Shown: positions 15,654-25,413, counted from the first letter of the stretch. The stretch is 64,000 nucleotides of DNA from Hyphomicrobiales bacterium (GCA_900470775.1 UCBZ01000010.1:135515-199514), one strand, 5' to 3'. Notes: generated by a model not told the origin, from the letters alone. Program-made: numbers and translations.

Positions 15654-15976
15654 GGCTTGGTCATCTCCTGCCAGCCGGTCAGATCGGTCGAAACCGTCCA
15701 GTCCGGACCGAGTTCTGCTGCGACGGCAGCGGCGATCGCCTGCCCCTCGGCTTCCCAGGCGCGCTGCTCCGCCTCGCTGGGAAAACGCGAGCGCGCCTCC
15801 TGCTCTTCCTCGTAGATCGCGTCGAACGCGTCCATCCAGGCCTCCAGCCGGTCGGCGAGGTCGTCCGAAAGGTCGAGATCCTCGGCATCGACGGCTTTCC
15901 GCCGGCCCTTGGCATCGAGCGTCCACAGCCCGCTCAGGCCGAGCCATGCCGGCGCGATCAGCAGCGTCCCGCTCAC
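15650..15976 (-). CDS. Small hypothetical protein coupled to neighbours (108 aa)
   Basis: 108 residues from GTG 15976, which overlaps the stop of the PEP-mutase-like gene. Its own stop overlaps the next start, so it sits in a chain of coupled genes. The sequence is acidic, with a long helical stretch (DLADRLEAWMDAFDAIYEEE) and no membrane segment. I do not recognise a family. Translational coupling on both sides argues that it is real. Confidence 0.65.
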   Translation of the reverse strand: MSGTLLIAPAWLGLSGLWTLDAKGRRKAVDAEDLDLSDDLADRLEAWMDAFDAIYEEEQEARSRFPSEAEQRAWEAEGQAIAAAVAAELGPDWTVSTDLTGWQEMTKP

Positions 15977-16812
15977 GAGCGCGCCTTCAGGTCTTCGGTG
16001 AAGAACGGGTTCAGCGGCGAGGACGGGCCGTTGCCGGCAAATCCGTGGAAGCTGCCCTCCTCGGCGATCAGCCGCGTCGCCTCGATGAAGGCAGCCCAGG
16101 CCGCTCGCGCCAGCGCGCCGCCGATCGAGATCCGACGCACCCCGAGCGCAGCGATATCGGACACTGTCAGCCCGAAATCGCCATAGACCAGCGCGTTGAC
16201 GGGCTTGCCGCCGGCCGCTGCGACGATAGTGGCGATCTGCTCGCGCGTTTTCGGGCCCGGCGCATAGAGCACGTCCGCCCCAGCCTCGGCATAGGCGGCG
16301 ATGCGCCGCGCCGACTCGTTCAGCGCATCGGGATGACCGGTCAGGAAGCACTCGGCCCGCGCCGTCAGCAGGACGCCGGAGCCGGTCTCGTCGATCGCCT
16401 TGCGCGCCGCCTTGACGCGCTCGACCGCCAGTTCGAACGGATAAAGCGGCTCCTCGCTACGCCCCGTCGCATCCTCGATCGACAGCCCCGCGACGCCTGT
16501 CGCGATGCACAGCTTCACATTGGCGCCGACGCCGTCTGGGGTATCGGCATAGCCGTTCTCGAAATCGGCATTGACGGGCAGATCCGGCACCGCCTTCACC
16601 AGATCGGCCAGATGGGCCAGCATCATGTCACGCGGCACATCCTGGTCGGCGCGTGCCTGCGTGAAGGCGAAGCCGGCGCTGGTCGAGGCCAGCGCCTTGA
16701 AGCCCTGCCCGCGCAGCCAGCGCGCGGAACCGACATCCCACGGATTCGGCATCACGAAGCAGCCGGCCTCGTGCAGCACCCGGAAAGCATCGACCTGAGG
16801 AGATGAGGCCAT
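15973..16812 (-). CDS. Isocitrate lyase/PEP mutase superfamily protein
   Basis: 279 residues. PEP-mutase/isocitrate-lyase barrel motifs: MPNPWDVGSA at 21-30, NADFENGYAD at 81-90 with metal-binding D83, and SIEDATG at 111-117. The KKCGH loop of true isocitrate lyase is absent, placing it with phosphonomutase or oxaloacetate-hydrolase-like members that make or break C-C or C-P bonds next to a carboxylate. The start ATG 16812 lacks an obvious ribosome site. It heads the chain of coupled genes 14480-16812. Confidence 0.85.
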   Translation of the reverse strand: MASSPQVDAFRVLHEAGCFVMPNPWDVGSARWLRGQGFKALASTSAGFAFTQARADQDVPRDMMLAHLADLVKAVPDLPVNADFENGYADTPDGVGANVKLCIATGVAGLSIEDATGRSEEPLYPFELAVERVKAARKAIDETGSGVLLTARAECFLTGHPDALNESARRIAAYAEAGADVLYAPGPKTREQIATIVAAAGGKPVNALVYGDFGLTVSDIAALGVRRISIGGALARAAWAAFIEATRLIAEEGSFHGFAGNGPSSPLNPFFTEDLKARS

Positions 16813-16937
16813 TTTAAATCGTTTCAGATGAGCCGGTTGCAACGGGGCGCCATACTGTCCGCGCGACTTGCTTTTGTCAGCCCCGAAATGCCGGCGCGAT
16901 TGCACCACGCCAATGCGCACGCGGTATGAAGGACCTA

Positions 16938-17582
16938 TCAATAGGCCAGGATGAGGTCGAACACTGATTGTTCGATGACGTTCCCGACAACCTCAGGCGC
17001 CCTGGCGATCCGTTTGAGAGCGCGGTCCAGCGCGCGGCGCTCGGTACCGCCGAGCAGAGCGATGTGATGCGCCTCGCCGCCGTCGCCGGGGTTGGCGGGA
17101 AAGGCAGGGTGCGGAGCCATGGCGATGCTGGTCCCGAGCCTGACCGAGACGATCGGATCCCGACCGGCGAGACCAAGCAGCCCGTCCGGCAGGGCACCAC
17201 GCCAGGTCAGCCAGCCAAGATGGCGGGCAAGACCCGAGCCCGACTGCCCGCCATGGCGATAGAGCCCACGTCGAAAATCGGTCATGGCCGGCCGCATGGC
17301 CAGCGAGGCAGGCGTCGGGTGGGCGAGCAGATGTTTGTAAGCCGTGCTCTCGACGGCCGAGGAATCGTCGAGATCATAGATGGTGAGGTAGCGGGTCGCT
17401 GCGCCACGCCCGGCGACATAGCGCTTGCCCGCGAGGAAGCCCGGCATGGTCAGCCGTTCCGGCACATGCTCGAAACTGTGCCAGGCCTCGTACTCCCGGA
17501 GGCTGGCAGGATTGACGCCGTTGGCGACCGCGAGGAAAGCCCCGCCACGCCAGACGCCCTGCGCGACCCCTGCGCTGGTCAT
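16938..17582 (-). CDS. Hypothetical protein (214 aa)
   Basis: 214 residues. The pattern YEAWHSFEHVPERLTMPGFLAGKRY, then RYLTIYDLDDSSAVESTAY, looks like a ferredoxin-like alpha/beta barrel related to EthD or stress-response dimeric proteins, repeated in the second half. This is a structural guess. The gene overlaps the alcohol dehydrogenase stop by four bases (ATGA), so it is coupled to that enzyme and probably works in the same catabolic route. Confidence 0.7.
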   Translation of the reverse strand: MTSAGVAQGVWRGGAFLAVANGVNPASLREYEAWHSFEHVPERLTMPGFLAGKRYVAGRGAATRYLTIYDLDDSSAVESTAYKHLLAHPTPASLAMRPAMTDFRRGLYRHGGQSGSGLARHLGWLTWRGALPDGLLGLAGRDPIVSVRLGTSIAMAPHPAFPANPGDGGEAHHIALLGGTERRALDRALKRIARAPEVVGNVIEQSVFDLILAY

Positions 17583-18613
17583 GGCAGCAGCATGATCTTC
17601 GAGGCAGCGCGGCTCTTGGCCCGCGCGAACGCTGCGACCGCGTCCGACAGTGGGGCCTGCTCGCTGATCAGCCGCCTCATGCGTTGCGGATCAGCGGCGA
17701 GGAACGCGATCACGCGCGGCCAGGTCGCCAGGGGCGCGCGGTAGCTACCGCGAATCTGCTGGTGCCGGCGCACCAGCCGGGTGAGGTCGATCGAGGCCGG
17801 CTTCGCATGGATGCCGCAGATCGTCAGCACGCCGCGCAAAGCGAGCAGATCCAGTGCCTCCGGCACCACAGCCGGCACGCCGGCAGCCTCGATGATGACA
17901 TCATAGGAGGTCGGCAGGCCCGCCCGCTCCAGCGCCGAACGCAGGCTCATACCGGCGCTGTCGATGCCGTCCGGGAAGCCCAGCGCGGCCAGTGTCGCCA
18001 GCCGCGCTGGGTCGTCGCGACCGGCCACGACGATGCGGGCCGCGCCGGCCGCCTGCGCGAACAGGGCCGCGCCCTGGCCGATCGTGCCTGGCCCAATGAC
18101 AAGAACCGTATCCCCCGGCTTGACCTCGGCCGTATCGACGGCCTCGGCTGAAACCGTCATCGGTTCCGTCAGCGCGGCCAGCGCATCGTCAAGCCCGTCG
18201 GGCAAGGCGATGCAGTTCTCGGCCGGCACGAGCACGCGCGCTGCGAAGCCGCCATCTCGGCCGATGCCGATGCCGGTTCGGTGGGTGCAATCCTGGCTGC
18301 GGCCGGACCGGCAGTCCTCGCAGCGCCCGCAGACGACGGAGGGACGGACGACGACGCGGCTTCCGACCGTTGGTGCCGCGACGCCCGCCCCGACCTGAAC
18401 GGCATGGCCGGCGAATTCATGCCCCAGCGTCACCGGCATGGTGGCCGCCATCGCCTCGTACCCCGCCGTCCAGTCGGCGATGTGCAGGTCCGTCCCGCAG
18501 ATCCCGGCCGCGCTAACCGAAAGCAGCACTTCGCCTGGACCGGGCTTTCCCGGCTCGTCGACCTCGTCGAGGCGGATGCCGGGTTCCGGCGCAAATTTGC
18601 GGAGCGCAAGCAT
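17579..18613 (-). CDS. Zinc-dependent medium-chain alcohol/polyol dehydrogenase
   Basis: 344 residues. Catalytic zinc ligands C39, H65 and E66 (GHEFAGH), structural zinc cysteines C95, C98, C101 and C109, and a Rossmann segment (VLVIGPGTIGQGAALFAQ). The whole pattern matches sorbitol/threonine-type dehydrogenases oxidising a secondary alcohol with NAD. It follows the tricarboxylate-type binding-protein gene by 12 bases and is coupled to the next gene, so the substrate may be what that transporter brings in. Confidence 0.88.
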   Translation of the reverse strand: MLALRKFAPEPGIRLDEVDEPGKPGPGEVLLSVSAAGICGTDLHIADWTAGYEAMAATMPVTLGHEFAGHAVQVGAGVAAPTVGSRVVVRPSVVCGRCEDCRSGRSQDCTHRTGIGIGRDGGFAARVLVPAENCIALPDGLDDALAALTEPMTVSAEAVDTAEVKPGDTVLVIGPGTIGQGAALFAQAAGAARIVVAGRDDPARLATLAALGFPDGIDSAGMSLRSALERAGLPTSYDVIIEAAGVPAVVPEALDLLALRGVLTICGIHAKPASIDLTRLVRRHQQIRGSYRAPLATWPRVIAFLAADPQRMRRLISEQAPLSDAVAAFARAKSRAASKIMLLP

Positions 18614-18625
18614 GGTCGGCCCCGG

Positions 18626-19639
18626 TTATTCCACCTTGATCGACGCGGTCTTGACCACCTCGGCCCAAATTTTCGCGTCCTTCGCCATGAAGGCGCCGAG
18701 TTCGGCGGCGCTGCCTGGCGCTGGCTCGGAGCCGATTTCGATCAGGCGCGCATTGATCTCGGGCTGGGCCAGCGCGGCGTTGATCGCAGCGTTCAGCACG
18801 TCGACGACGGCGGGAGGCGTGCCCCGTGGCGCGACCAGCGCCACCCAGGCCGAGAGATCGTAGCCGGCATAACCCTGCTCGGCGACGGTCGGCACCTCCG
18901 GCAGCAGCGCCGCGCGCTTGGCGGTGGTGACGCCCAGAGCTTTCATGGTGCCGCCCTTGATGTGCCCGGACGCGCTCGCGAGCGTGCAGAACATCACGCT
19001 GATATTGCCGCTGATCGCGTCCGTCAGGGCCGGAGCCTCGCCGCGATAGGCCACATGCTGGACTTTCGCGCCCGAAACGATGCCGAAGAACTCGCCGGCG
19101 AGATGGGCGACCGTGCCTGCGCCCCCCGAGCCGAAAGTGATCGGGTCCTTGGCCGTCTTTCCGACCGCTTCCAGCTCCTTCATCGTGCTCGCCGGATAGG
19201 CCTTCCCCGCGACGACGACGAAGGGCAGCTTCGCAATCATCGCGACCGGCACGAAATCCTTCTCCCAGTCGAACGGCACAGCGGCCTTCAGAGCCGGGTT
19301 GATCACCATCGTCGTCGGCGCGGCGAGCAGCGTGTAACCGTCGGGCTCGGCCTTGGCGACAGCCTGCGAGCCGAGCATGGTCGCCGCCCCACCCCGGTTC
19401 TCGATGACGAAACGCTGCTTCAGGATCGTGCCTGCGGCCTCCGCCACGACGCGGGTCACGACATCGACACCACCGCCGGCTGCGAACGGCACGATGATCT
19501 GCATCGCCCGCACCGGATAGGCCTGCGCCGACGCCGGGCCAGCAGCGGTTGCGGCCAGCAGGGCAAGCGCGCTTGACACCACATCACGGCGGCTAAGCGT
19601 GGCAGGTTGCGAGGGGTTGTCTGCCCCAAAAGCGCGCAT
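18626..19639 (-). CDS. Tripartite tricarboxylate transporter-type (Bug family) substrate-binding protein
   Basis: 337 residues from ATG 19639 (GGGAGGAACG upstream). A signal sequence with twin arginines (LSRRDVVSSALALLA, ending ASAQA) exports it. The mature part begins YPVRAMQIIVPFAAGGGVD, the hallmark of Bug proteins, and keeps the second-domain segment DPITFGSGGAGTVAHLA. These bind carboxylates or other small molecules. The membrane subunits (TctA/TctB) are not nearby, as is usual for orphan Bug proteins. It lies just downstream of a LysR regulator. Confidence 0.9.
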   Translation of the reverse strand: MRAFGADNPSQPATLSRRDVVSSALALLAATAAGPASAQAYPVRAMQIIVPFAAGGGVDVVTRVVAEAAGTILKQRFVIENRGGAATMLGSQAVAKAEPDGYTLLAAPTTMVINPALKAAVPFDWEKDFVPVAMIAKLPFVVVAGKAYPASTMKELEAVGKTAKDPITFGSGGAGTVAHLAGEFFGIVSGAKVQHVAYRGEAPALTDAISGNISVMFCTLASASGHIKGGTMKALGVTTAKRAALLPEVPTVAEQGYAGYDLSAWVALVAPRGTPPAVVDVLNAAINAALAQPEINARLIEIGSEPAPGSAAELGAFMAKDAKIWAEVVKTASIKVE

Positions 19640-19732
19640 GGTCGTTCCTCCCGGATTGTTCTTGTCACCGCACAAGGCCACCAATCTGGGGACGCAGCAA
19701 CGGCGAATTCTGCGCTCAACCATAGCGTCAGG

Positions 19733-20635
19733 CTATAGACCAGACCCGACCGCCGCGATCTCGGCCCGCAGGGCGATCTCGAAATGCTGGAGCAGGCGGC
19801 TGCGCGCCCGCTCGACATGGCGATGCAGGAAGACCTCGTATCCGGCCGGGTGATCGAGCGGCAGCAGCGCGACGCGGTCGCGATCAGCGGCAAGCGCGCT
19901 GAAGCGATCGACGATGGCGAGCCCCAGGCCCGCCTCGGCCAGGCCGATCGCGGTTTCGGCAAAGCGCGCGACATGGGTGCGGTTGGGTACGACGCCGCCA
20001 TCGCGCAGGACCGCGTCGACGACCTGGCCATGGACCGATTGCGGCTCGAACACGATCAGCGGTACATCCGCCAGCGCCGCAGGCACAAGGCGCGGCTGCG
20101 CCGCCAACGGCCAATCGCGCGGGCAGACCGCGACGGCAGGCGCACTGCCGAGCGCGACGCTGCGGATGCCGGCATGCAGAATCGGGAACAGCGTGACAGC
20201 GCTCTCACCCTGCCCCGACAGCAGGTAGTCCATCACCTGGCTGACCGAGAGGATGTCCAGATGCAGGCTGAGGCCGGGATGCTGCTTCAGCAGCGCCGCT
20301 CCCGCTCTTGGGATCAGCACGCGCCCGACGCTGGGCGAAGCGCCCAGCCTGAGAGAACCGGTGTCGGCCCGAGCCAGCCGCAGCGCCCGGGCCAGCGCAC
20401 CCTCGAGCTGGTCGAAAGCGAGATCGACCTCGCCGAGCAGGCGATGCGCCTCGGCGGTCGGCGTCAGGCGCCCTCCATGGCGGTCGAACAGCGCGAAGGC
20501 GCAGACATCCTCGATCCGCCGCACGGTCTTGGTCACGGTCGGCTGCGCGATGCCGAGTTCCCGCGCCGCACCGATCATGCTGCGGGCGCGCATGACGGCG
20601 CGGAAGACTTCAATCTGCCGGAGCGTGAGCAGCAT
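19733..20635 (-). CDS. LysR-family transcriptional regulator
   Basis: 300 residues from ATG 20635, with GGGAG just upstream. The N-terminal winged helix-turn-helix is clear (LTLRQIEVFRAVMRARSMIG, then ARELGIAQPTVTKTVRRIE). The C-terminal two-lobed effector domain includes GSLRLGASPSVGRVLIPR. The gene is oriented with, and 93 bases upstream of, the Bug-type binding protein, so it probably controls the catabolic genes that follow, with one of their small-molecule substrates as inducer. Confidence 0.9.
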   Translation of the reverse strand: MLLTLRQIEVFRAVMRARSMIGAARELGIAQPTVTKTVRRIEDVCAFALFDRHGGRLTPTAEAHRLLGEVDLAFDQLEGALARALRLARADTGSLRLGASPSVGRVLIPRAGAALLKQHPGLSLHLDILSVSQVMDYLLSGQGESAVTLFPILHAGIRSVALGSAPAVAVCPRDWPLAAQPRLVPAALADVPLIVFEPQSVHGQVVDAVLRDGGVVPNRTHVARFAETAIGLAEAGLGLAIVDRFSALAADRDRVALLPLDHPAGYEVFLHRHVERARSRLLQHFEIALRAEIAAVGSGL

Positions 20636-20656
20636 GAGGAGCTCCCGCACCTTTTG

Positions 20657-20733
20657 CCGTCATTGCGAGGGGGCGAGGCCGACGAGGCAATCCAGGGGTG
20701 CGTAGAGCTGGATTGCTTCGCTCGCAATAACGG
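20657..20733. repeat. Palindromic intergenic repeat, family C
   Basis: CCGTCATTGCGAG at the left and CTCGCAATAACGG at the right are near-perfect inverted arms, with an inner GGCAATCCAG/CTGGATTGC pair. It lies between the dehydratase and LysR genes, both on the minus strand. Confidence 0.75.
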
Positions 20734-20758
20734 CCAGCGGCGACGAGCGCGACGAACC

Positions 20759-22621
20759 CTAGTGATTGTCGCGCGGTATGCCGAACTTCTTGTGGATCTT
20801 CTGGTACTTGACCGCCGGCTTCAACACCATGCCCTCGGACAGCTCGCCGACGATCTTGCGCTGGATCTCCTGCCAGGGCGTCTGGCTCCTGGGGTATTTG
20901 TAGCCGCCGGCCGCCTTCAGCGCCGCGCGCCGCTCCTCCAGCTCCGTGTCGGAGATCAGCATGTTGGCCGAGCGCTTGTTCAGGTCGATGCGGACCTTGT
21001 CGCCCGTCTTGAGCAAGGCTAAGCCCCCGCCGGTCGCCGCTTCCGGCGAGGCGTTCAGGATCGAGGGCGACCCCGAGGTGCCCGACTGGCGCCCATCGCC
21101 GACGCAGGCGAGCGCATTGACGCCCTTCTTGATCAGGTAATCCGGCGGCCGCATGTTCACCACCTCGGCAGCGCCGGGATAACCGACCGGACCGACGCCG
21201 CGGATGAACAGGATCGAATGCTCGTCGATGGCGAGCGCGGGATCGTCGATGCGGTGGTGATAATCCTCCGGACCGTCGAAGACGATCGCCTTGCCCTCGA
21301 AGGCGTTCAAATCCTTCGGGTTCTCGAGATAGCGCTTGCGGAATTCCGGCGTGATCACGCTCGTCTTCATGATCGCGGAATCAAACAGGTTGCCGGAAAG
21401 GTTGAGGAAGCCCGACTGCGCCTTCATCGGCGCGTCATAGGCCTTGATGACGTTGCGGTCCTCGGCGAAGAAGCCCTCGCAATTCTCGGCCAGCGTCCGG
21501 CCATTGGCGGTGATTGCCGGCTTGATCTTGCCCTTGGCGACGAGCTCCGCGACCACAGCCGGCACGCCGCCGGCACGGTAGTAATCCTCGCCGAGATATT
21601 CGCCGGCCGGCTGGAGATTGACCAGCAGCGGGATGTCGTAGCCAACATTCGTCCAGTCCTCGTTGTCGAGGGGCACGCCGATATGCTTGGCGATGGCGTT
21701 GACCGAGATCGGCGCATTGGTCGAGCCGCCGATGGCCGAATTGACCACGATCGCGTTCTCGAAGGCCGCGCGCGTCATGATCTTCGACGGGATCAGGTTC
21801 TCCCAGACCATGTCGACGATGCGCAGGCCGGTCAGATAGGCCATCTCGTAGCGGTCGCGATACGGCGCCGGGATCGCGGCCGCACCCGGCAGTGTCATGC
21901 CCAGCGCCTCGGCGATCGAGTTCATCGTCGTCGCCGTGCCCATGGTGTTGCAGTGCCCGGCCGAGGGCGCCGACGAGGCGACCAGATCGACGAAGCCCTT
22001 ATAGTCGATCTCGCCGGCCGCCATCATCTGGCGCGCCTTCCAGACGATCGTGCCCGAGCCGGTGCGCTCGCCGCGGAAATTGCCGTTCAGCATCGGCCCG
22101 CCCGGCAGTGCGATCGCCGGGATGTCGACGGTCGCCGCCGCCATCAGCTGCGCCGGTGTGGTCTTGTCGCAGCCCGTCGTCAGCACCACGCCGTCGAGCG
22201 GATAGCCGTAGAGGATCTCGACCAGCGAGAGATATTGCAGGTTGCGGTCGAGGCTCGCGGTCGGGCGCTTGCAGGTTTCCTGGATCGGATGGATCGGGAA
22301 CTCGAAGGGCACGCCGCCACGCTCGCGGATGCCGTCGCGGACGCGATGGGCCAGCTCTATATGGTGGCGGTTGCAAGGCGCGATGTCGGAGCCGGTCTGG
22401 GCGATGCCGATGATGGGGCGGCCCGATTGCAGTTCGTCGCGCGACAGGCCGAAATTCATCGTGCGCTCGATATAGAGCGCGGTCATGTCGGCATTGGCGG
22501 GATTGTCGAACCAGGCCTTCGAGCGCAACTGCTCGGGCTTGATGCGGCGCGGCGCCTTCTTCTTCGTGGTCGCCACCGGCCGGTCCTGGCGCGGCACGTT
22601 GCTTTCCGGGGCTTTGGCCAT
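20759..22621 (-). CDS. IlvD/Edd-family dehydratase, probably sugar-acid (arabinonate/xylonate-type)
   Basis: 620 residues from ATG 22621. Iron-sulfur ligands typical of the family are present: C83 (APCNRHH), C151 (TTGCDKT) and C224 (AGHCNTMG), with K153 in the metal-site position. Family members remove water from dihydroxy acids: dihydroxyacid dehydratase in branched-chain synthesis, or sugar-acid dehydratases. The clustered dehydrogenases and DenD-like gene favour a sugar acid, and the C-terminal region resembles pentonate dehydratases more than IlvD. Specificity is not proven by sequence. Confidence 0.83.
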   Translation of the reverse strand: MAKAPESNVPRQDRPVATTKKKAPRRIKPEQLRSKAWFDNPANADMTALYIERTMNFGLSRDELQSGRPIIGIAQTGSDIAPCNRHHIELAHRVRDGIRERGGVPFEFPIHPIQETCKRPTASLDRNLQYLSLVEILYGYPLDGVVLTTGCDKTTPAQLMAAATVDIPAIALPGGPMLNGNFRGERTGSGTIVWKARQMMAAGEIDYKGFVDLVASSAPSAGHCNTMGTATTMNSIAEALGMTLPGAAAIPAPYRDRYEMAYLTGLRIVDMVWENLIPSKIMTRAAFENAIVVNSAIGGSTNAPISVNAIAKHIGVPLDNEDWTNVGYDIPLLVNLQPAGEYLGEDYYRAGGVPAVVAELVAKGKIKPAITANGRTLAENCEGFFAEDRNVIKAYDAPMKAQSGFLNLSGNLFDSAIMKTSVITPEFRKRYLENPKDLNAFEGKAIVFDGPEDYHHRIDDPALAIDEHSILFIRGVGPVGYPGAAEVVNMRPPDYLIKKGVNALACVGDGRQSGTSGSPSILNASPEAATGGGLALLKTGDKVRIDLNKRSANMLISDTELEERRAALKAAGGYKYPRSQTPWQEIQRKIVGELSEGMVLKPAVKYQKIHKKFGIPRDNH

Positions 22622-22916
22622 CCTGGTCTTTCCTCTCGCGCGGACGCGGCGCTGACGGCCGCTTTCCGGATCGTTCTTCAAACGCGGTCTTAATCTTCAA
22701 ACGATTGTAATCACGCCATCATGCCGATCGGTCCTGCCGGGGCAAGCCCGCAAACGCGAGATAGTCATACTAATTATGCAAGCCGGCTGCATCATCTCCC
22801 TTCCGGCGGCGCAGCGCTCGGGCTTGCATCGCTCCTCGTTTTTCGGCCAAGACAGCGGCAAGAGCCCGGCACAAGCGGGCCTCGCCCGAAACGACCATGC
22901 CCAGGGAAACGCCGCC
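22622..22916. other. Divergent regulatory gap between dehydratase and aminotransferase
   Basis: 295 bases separate the divergent genes. The part from 22684 to 22785 is relatively AT-rich, for example around CATACTAATTATGCA, and probably holds both promoters. I see no repeat, RNA or convincing small gene. Confidence 0.4.
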
Positions 22917-24101
22917 ATGACGCTCCATGTCGTCCCCTCCTTCGCCCGGATCGGCGAGGAAAACGCCTTCGCCGTGCTGGCGCGCGCCACCGAATTGCAG
23001 CGCCAGGGTCGCGACATCATCAATCTCGGCATCGGCCAGCCGGACTTCCCGACCCCCGAGCATATCGTCGAGGCGGCAGTGAAGGCGCTGCGCGACGGCC
23101 ATCACGGCTACACCCCGGCCAATGGCATCCTGCCGCTGCGCGAGGCGGTTTCGGCCGATCTGCACAGGCGCTTCAACGTCGATGTCTCGCCCGAAAGCGT
23201 CATGATCGTGCCCGGCGGCAAGGTCACGATGTTCATGGCGATCCTGATGTTCGGCGAGCCCGGCGCGGAGATCCTCTATCCCGACCCCGGCTTCCCGATC
23301 TACCGCTCGATGATCGAATACACCGGGGCTACGCCGATTCCGGTGCCGATCCGCGAGGAGAACGGCTTCGCCTTCTCGGCGGACGAGACGCTGGCGCTGA
23401 TCACCCCGAAGACACGGCTGCTTATCATCAACTCGCCGGCCAACCCGACGGGCGGCGTCACGCCCAAGGCCGAGATCGACAAGCTCGTCGCCGGCCTGGC
23501 GAAGTTCCCGGACGTGGCGATCATGTCCGACGAGATCTACGACCAGATGCTCTATGACGGCGAGCAGCATGTCTGCCTGCTGTCCTATCCCGAGATTCGC
23601 GACCGGCTGATCCTGCTCAATGGCTGGTCCAAGACCTACGCCATGACCGGCTGGCGCATGGGCTGGTCGATCTGGCCCAAGCCCCTCTACGACAACGCCC
23701 GCAAGCTCGCGGTGAACTCGCATTCCTGCGTCAACGCGCCCGCGCAGTGGGCGGGGCTCGCCGCCCTGACCGGTCCGCAGGACGCGGTCGCGACCATGCT
23801 GGCCGAGTTCGACCGGCGCCGGAAGGCCGTGGTCAAGGGGCTGAACGCCCTGCCCGGCATCTCCTGCATCGTCCCCAAGGGCGCCTTCTACGCCTTCCCG
23901 AACGTCTCGCAGACCGGCTGGAAGGCCAAGAAGCTCGCCTCGGCGCTGCTGGAAGATGCCGGCGTCGCCACCATCGGCGGGCCGGATTTCGGCGTCCATG
24001 GCGAGGGTTACATTCGCCTCTCCTACGCCAACTCGCTTGAGAACATCGAGCGCGCGCTGGAGCGGATGGGGGCGTTCCTGGCGAGCGCCAAAGCAGCATG
24101 A
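22917..24101 (+). CDS. Class I/II pyridoxal-phosphate aminotransferase
   Basis: 394 residues from ATG 22917 (CAGGGAAACG upstream). The fold-type I pattern is complete: NLGIGQPDFPTPEH, INSPANPTGG at 171-180, DEIYD at 205-209, and the PLP lysine K239 in NGWSKTYAMTGWRMGW. It resembles aspartate/aromatic aminotransferases that swap an amino group between an amino acid and a 2-oxo acid. The exact amino acid is not clear. An SMR-type transporter gene follows by ten bases, so the pair may be co-transcribed. Confidence 0.9.
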   Translation: MTLHVVPSFARIGEENAFAVLARATELQRQGRDIINLGIGQPDFPTPEHIVEAAVKALRDGHHGYTPANGILPLREAVSADLHRRFNVDVSPESVMIVPGGKVTMFMAILMFGEPGAEILYPDPGFPIYRSMIEYTGATPIPVPIREENGFAFSADETLALITPKTRLLIINSPANPTGGVTPKAEIDKLVAGLAKFPDVAIMSDEIYDQMLYDGEQHVCLLSYPEIRDRLILLNGWSKTYAMTGWRMGWSIWPKPLYDNARKLAVNSHSCVNAPAQWAGLAALTGPQDAVATMLAEFDRRRKAVVKGLNALPGISCIVPKGAFYAFPNVSQTGWKAKKLASALLEDAGVATIGGPDFGVHGEGYIRLSYANSLENIERALERMGAFLASAKAA

Positions 24102-24111
24102 GCCCAACCAC

Positions 24112-24468
24112 GTGAACTTCGCAGGCATCACCATCAGCGCGAGCTATCTCTATCTCGCGGCGGCGATCGTCAGCGAGGTCATCGGCACTTCGGCCCTTAA
24201 GGCGTCGGAGGAATTCACGCGGCCTGTGCCGACGGTGATCATGCTCGCCGCCTTCCTCAGCGCCTTCTACTTCCTGACGCTGACCTTGCGGACGATTCCG
24301 GTGGGTGTCGCCTATGCGATCTGGTCGGGCGTCGGAATCGTCATGATCAGCGTGATCGCGCGCGTGCTGTTCGGACAGAAGCTCGATATGCCTGCGATCA
24401 TCGGCATGGCGCTGATCGTCGCCGGGGTGCTCGTGATCAACCTGTTCTCGCGGTCGAGCGCTCACTGA
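24112..24468 (+). CDS. Small multidrug resistance (SMR/EmrE-type) membrane transporter
   Basis: 118 residues from GTG 24112. Four hydrophobic helices with the SMR signature: the membrane glutamate in YLAAAIVSEVIGTSALK (the equivalent of EmrE E14), then VAYAIWSGVGIVMI. Such proteins dimerise and exchange protons for cationic compounds or guanidinium. It is the second gene of a probable pair with the aminotransferase. A non-ATG start is forced, since no ATG precedes the first helix in frame. Confidence 0.88.
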   Translation: MNFAGITISASYLYLAAAIVSEVIGTSALKASEEFTRPVPTVIMLAAFLSAFYFLTLTLRTIPVGVAYAIWSGVGIVMISVIARVLFGQKLDMPAIIGMALIVAGVLVINLFSRSSAH

Positions 24469-24475
24469 AGAAAGT

Positions 24476-24580
24476 CGTCATTCTCGGGTGGAGCGAAGCG
24501 AAGACCCGAGAATCTCAGGCAGAACGAACCTCAGCCGCCTCATTCGGCATGAGATGCTCGGGTCAAGCCCGAGCATGACG
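24476..24580. repeat. Palindromic intergenic repeat, family B
   Basis: CGTCATTCTCGGG with CCCGAGAATCTC on the left, and GAGATGCTCGGGTCAAGCCCGAGCATGACG on the right, matching the element at 12621-12696. It lies between convergent genes. Confidence 0.8.
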
Positions 24581-24588
24581 CTCTCCGC

Positions 24589-25413
24589 TCAGTTCGGCTT
24601 CGCCGCACTCGCGGTCACGCCCGGATCGACCTTGAAGCTCGAGGCTTCGAGCACGGCCGTGCCGATCATCGTCTTGACCGAGACGCGCACGGGAACCATC
24701 AGGTTGGTGCCTGCCACCGGCGCGAGCCAGGTGGTGATGTCCTTGTTCTCGATCATGAACTTGGTGCTGGGCCGCAGCGCGCGGTGGCCCGCGATCGGGA
24801 CATAGCGCACCTGGCAGACCGCGACCGGCCCACTATAGCCGTCGAGCTTGACCTCGCGGGTGCCCGCGGCGGTGAGCTTGATGTCGTAGCGCGCCGCGCC
24901 GTCGAAAATCGGCAGCGTGCGGTTGCAGGCGCTCGCCAGGTTCTTGCCGACGACCGGCATCAGGAAAGCGCTGAGCGGGTCGACGATGTTGCGCTTGTGG
25001 CCATCGTTGAGCGGCACGCGGTCGGGCTTGGAGTCGATCGGCGGCTCGATCTCGACGGCGGCGACGCTGTTGGCGTCGAGCGCCATCCGCACGGTGCGGC
25101 TTTCGCTGGAGCTGGCAGAACTGACCGCGAAGCTCGCCGGAGACAGTTTGCCGCCACTGAGGCTGCCGCTGGCCGCGCCCGACCCGCGCCCGCCGGTGAA
25201 GCCGCCGACCAGACCGGTCAGCTTGGCGGCGACGTCGAGCTTGTAGCTGGAACCGTCGATGCCGCCGCTGAGGCTGGCGGTGCCCAGCGTCAGCCCGAGC
25301 AGGGAGACGTCGTAGCGGGCGTCGAGCGAAGCGGCCGAGGCCGGCAGGCTCATGGCGCAAGCCAAGCCCAGCGTGAGGAGCCCGGCCAGGGACGATGCGA
25401 TGGCGGGCTTCAT
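24589..25413 (-). CDS. Secreted DUF3108-type protein
   Basis: 274 residues from ATG 25413, with GGAGAAAG in front. The N-terminal signal peptide ends near SLPASAAS. The mature domain (LDARYDVSLLGLTLGTASLSG, later AVCQVRYVPIAGHR and the ending WLAPVAGTNLMVPVRVSVKT) fits the DUF3108 family, beta-rich periplasmic proteins of unknown role. It is divergent from rpmB, a conserved arrangement in related genomes as far as I recall. Confidence 0.8.
   Translation of the reverse strand: MKPAIASSLAGLLTLGLACAMSLPASAASLDARYDVSLLGLTLGTASLSGGIDGSSYKLDVAAKLTGLVGGFTGGRGSGAASGSLSGGKLSPASFAVSSASSSESRTVRMALDANSVAAVEIEPPIDSKPDRVPLNDGHKRNIVDPLSAFLMPVVGKNLASACNRTLPIFDGAARYDIKLTAAGTREVKLDGYSGPVAVCQVRYVPIAGHRALRPSTKFMIENKDITTWLAPVAGTNLMVPVRVSVKTMIGTAVLEASSFKVDPGVTASAAKPN

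Noticed and set aside
21218-22693. 491-codon plus-strand frame over the dehydratase
   Set aside because: It mirrors the IlvD/Edd gene, has no recognisable domain and is typical antisense noise.
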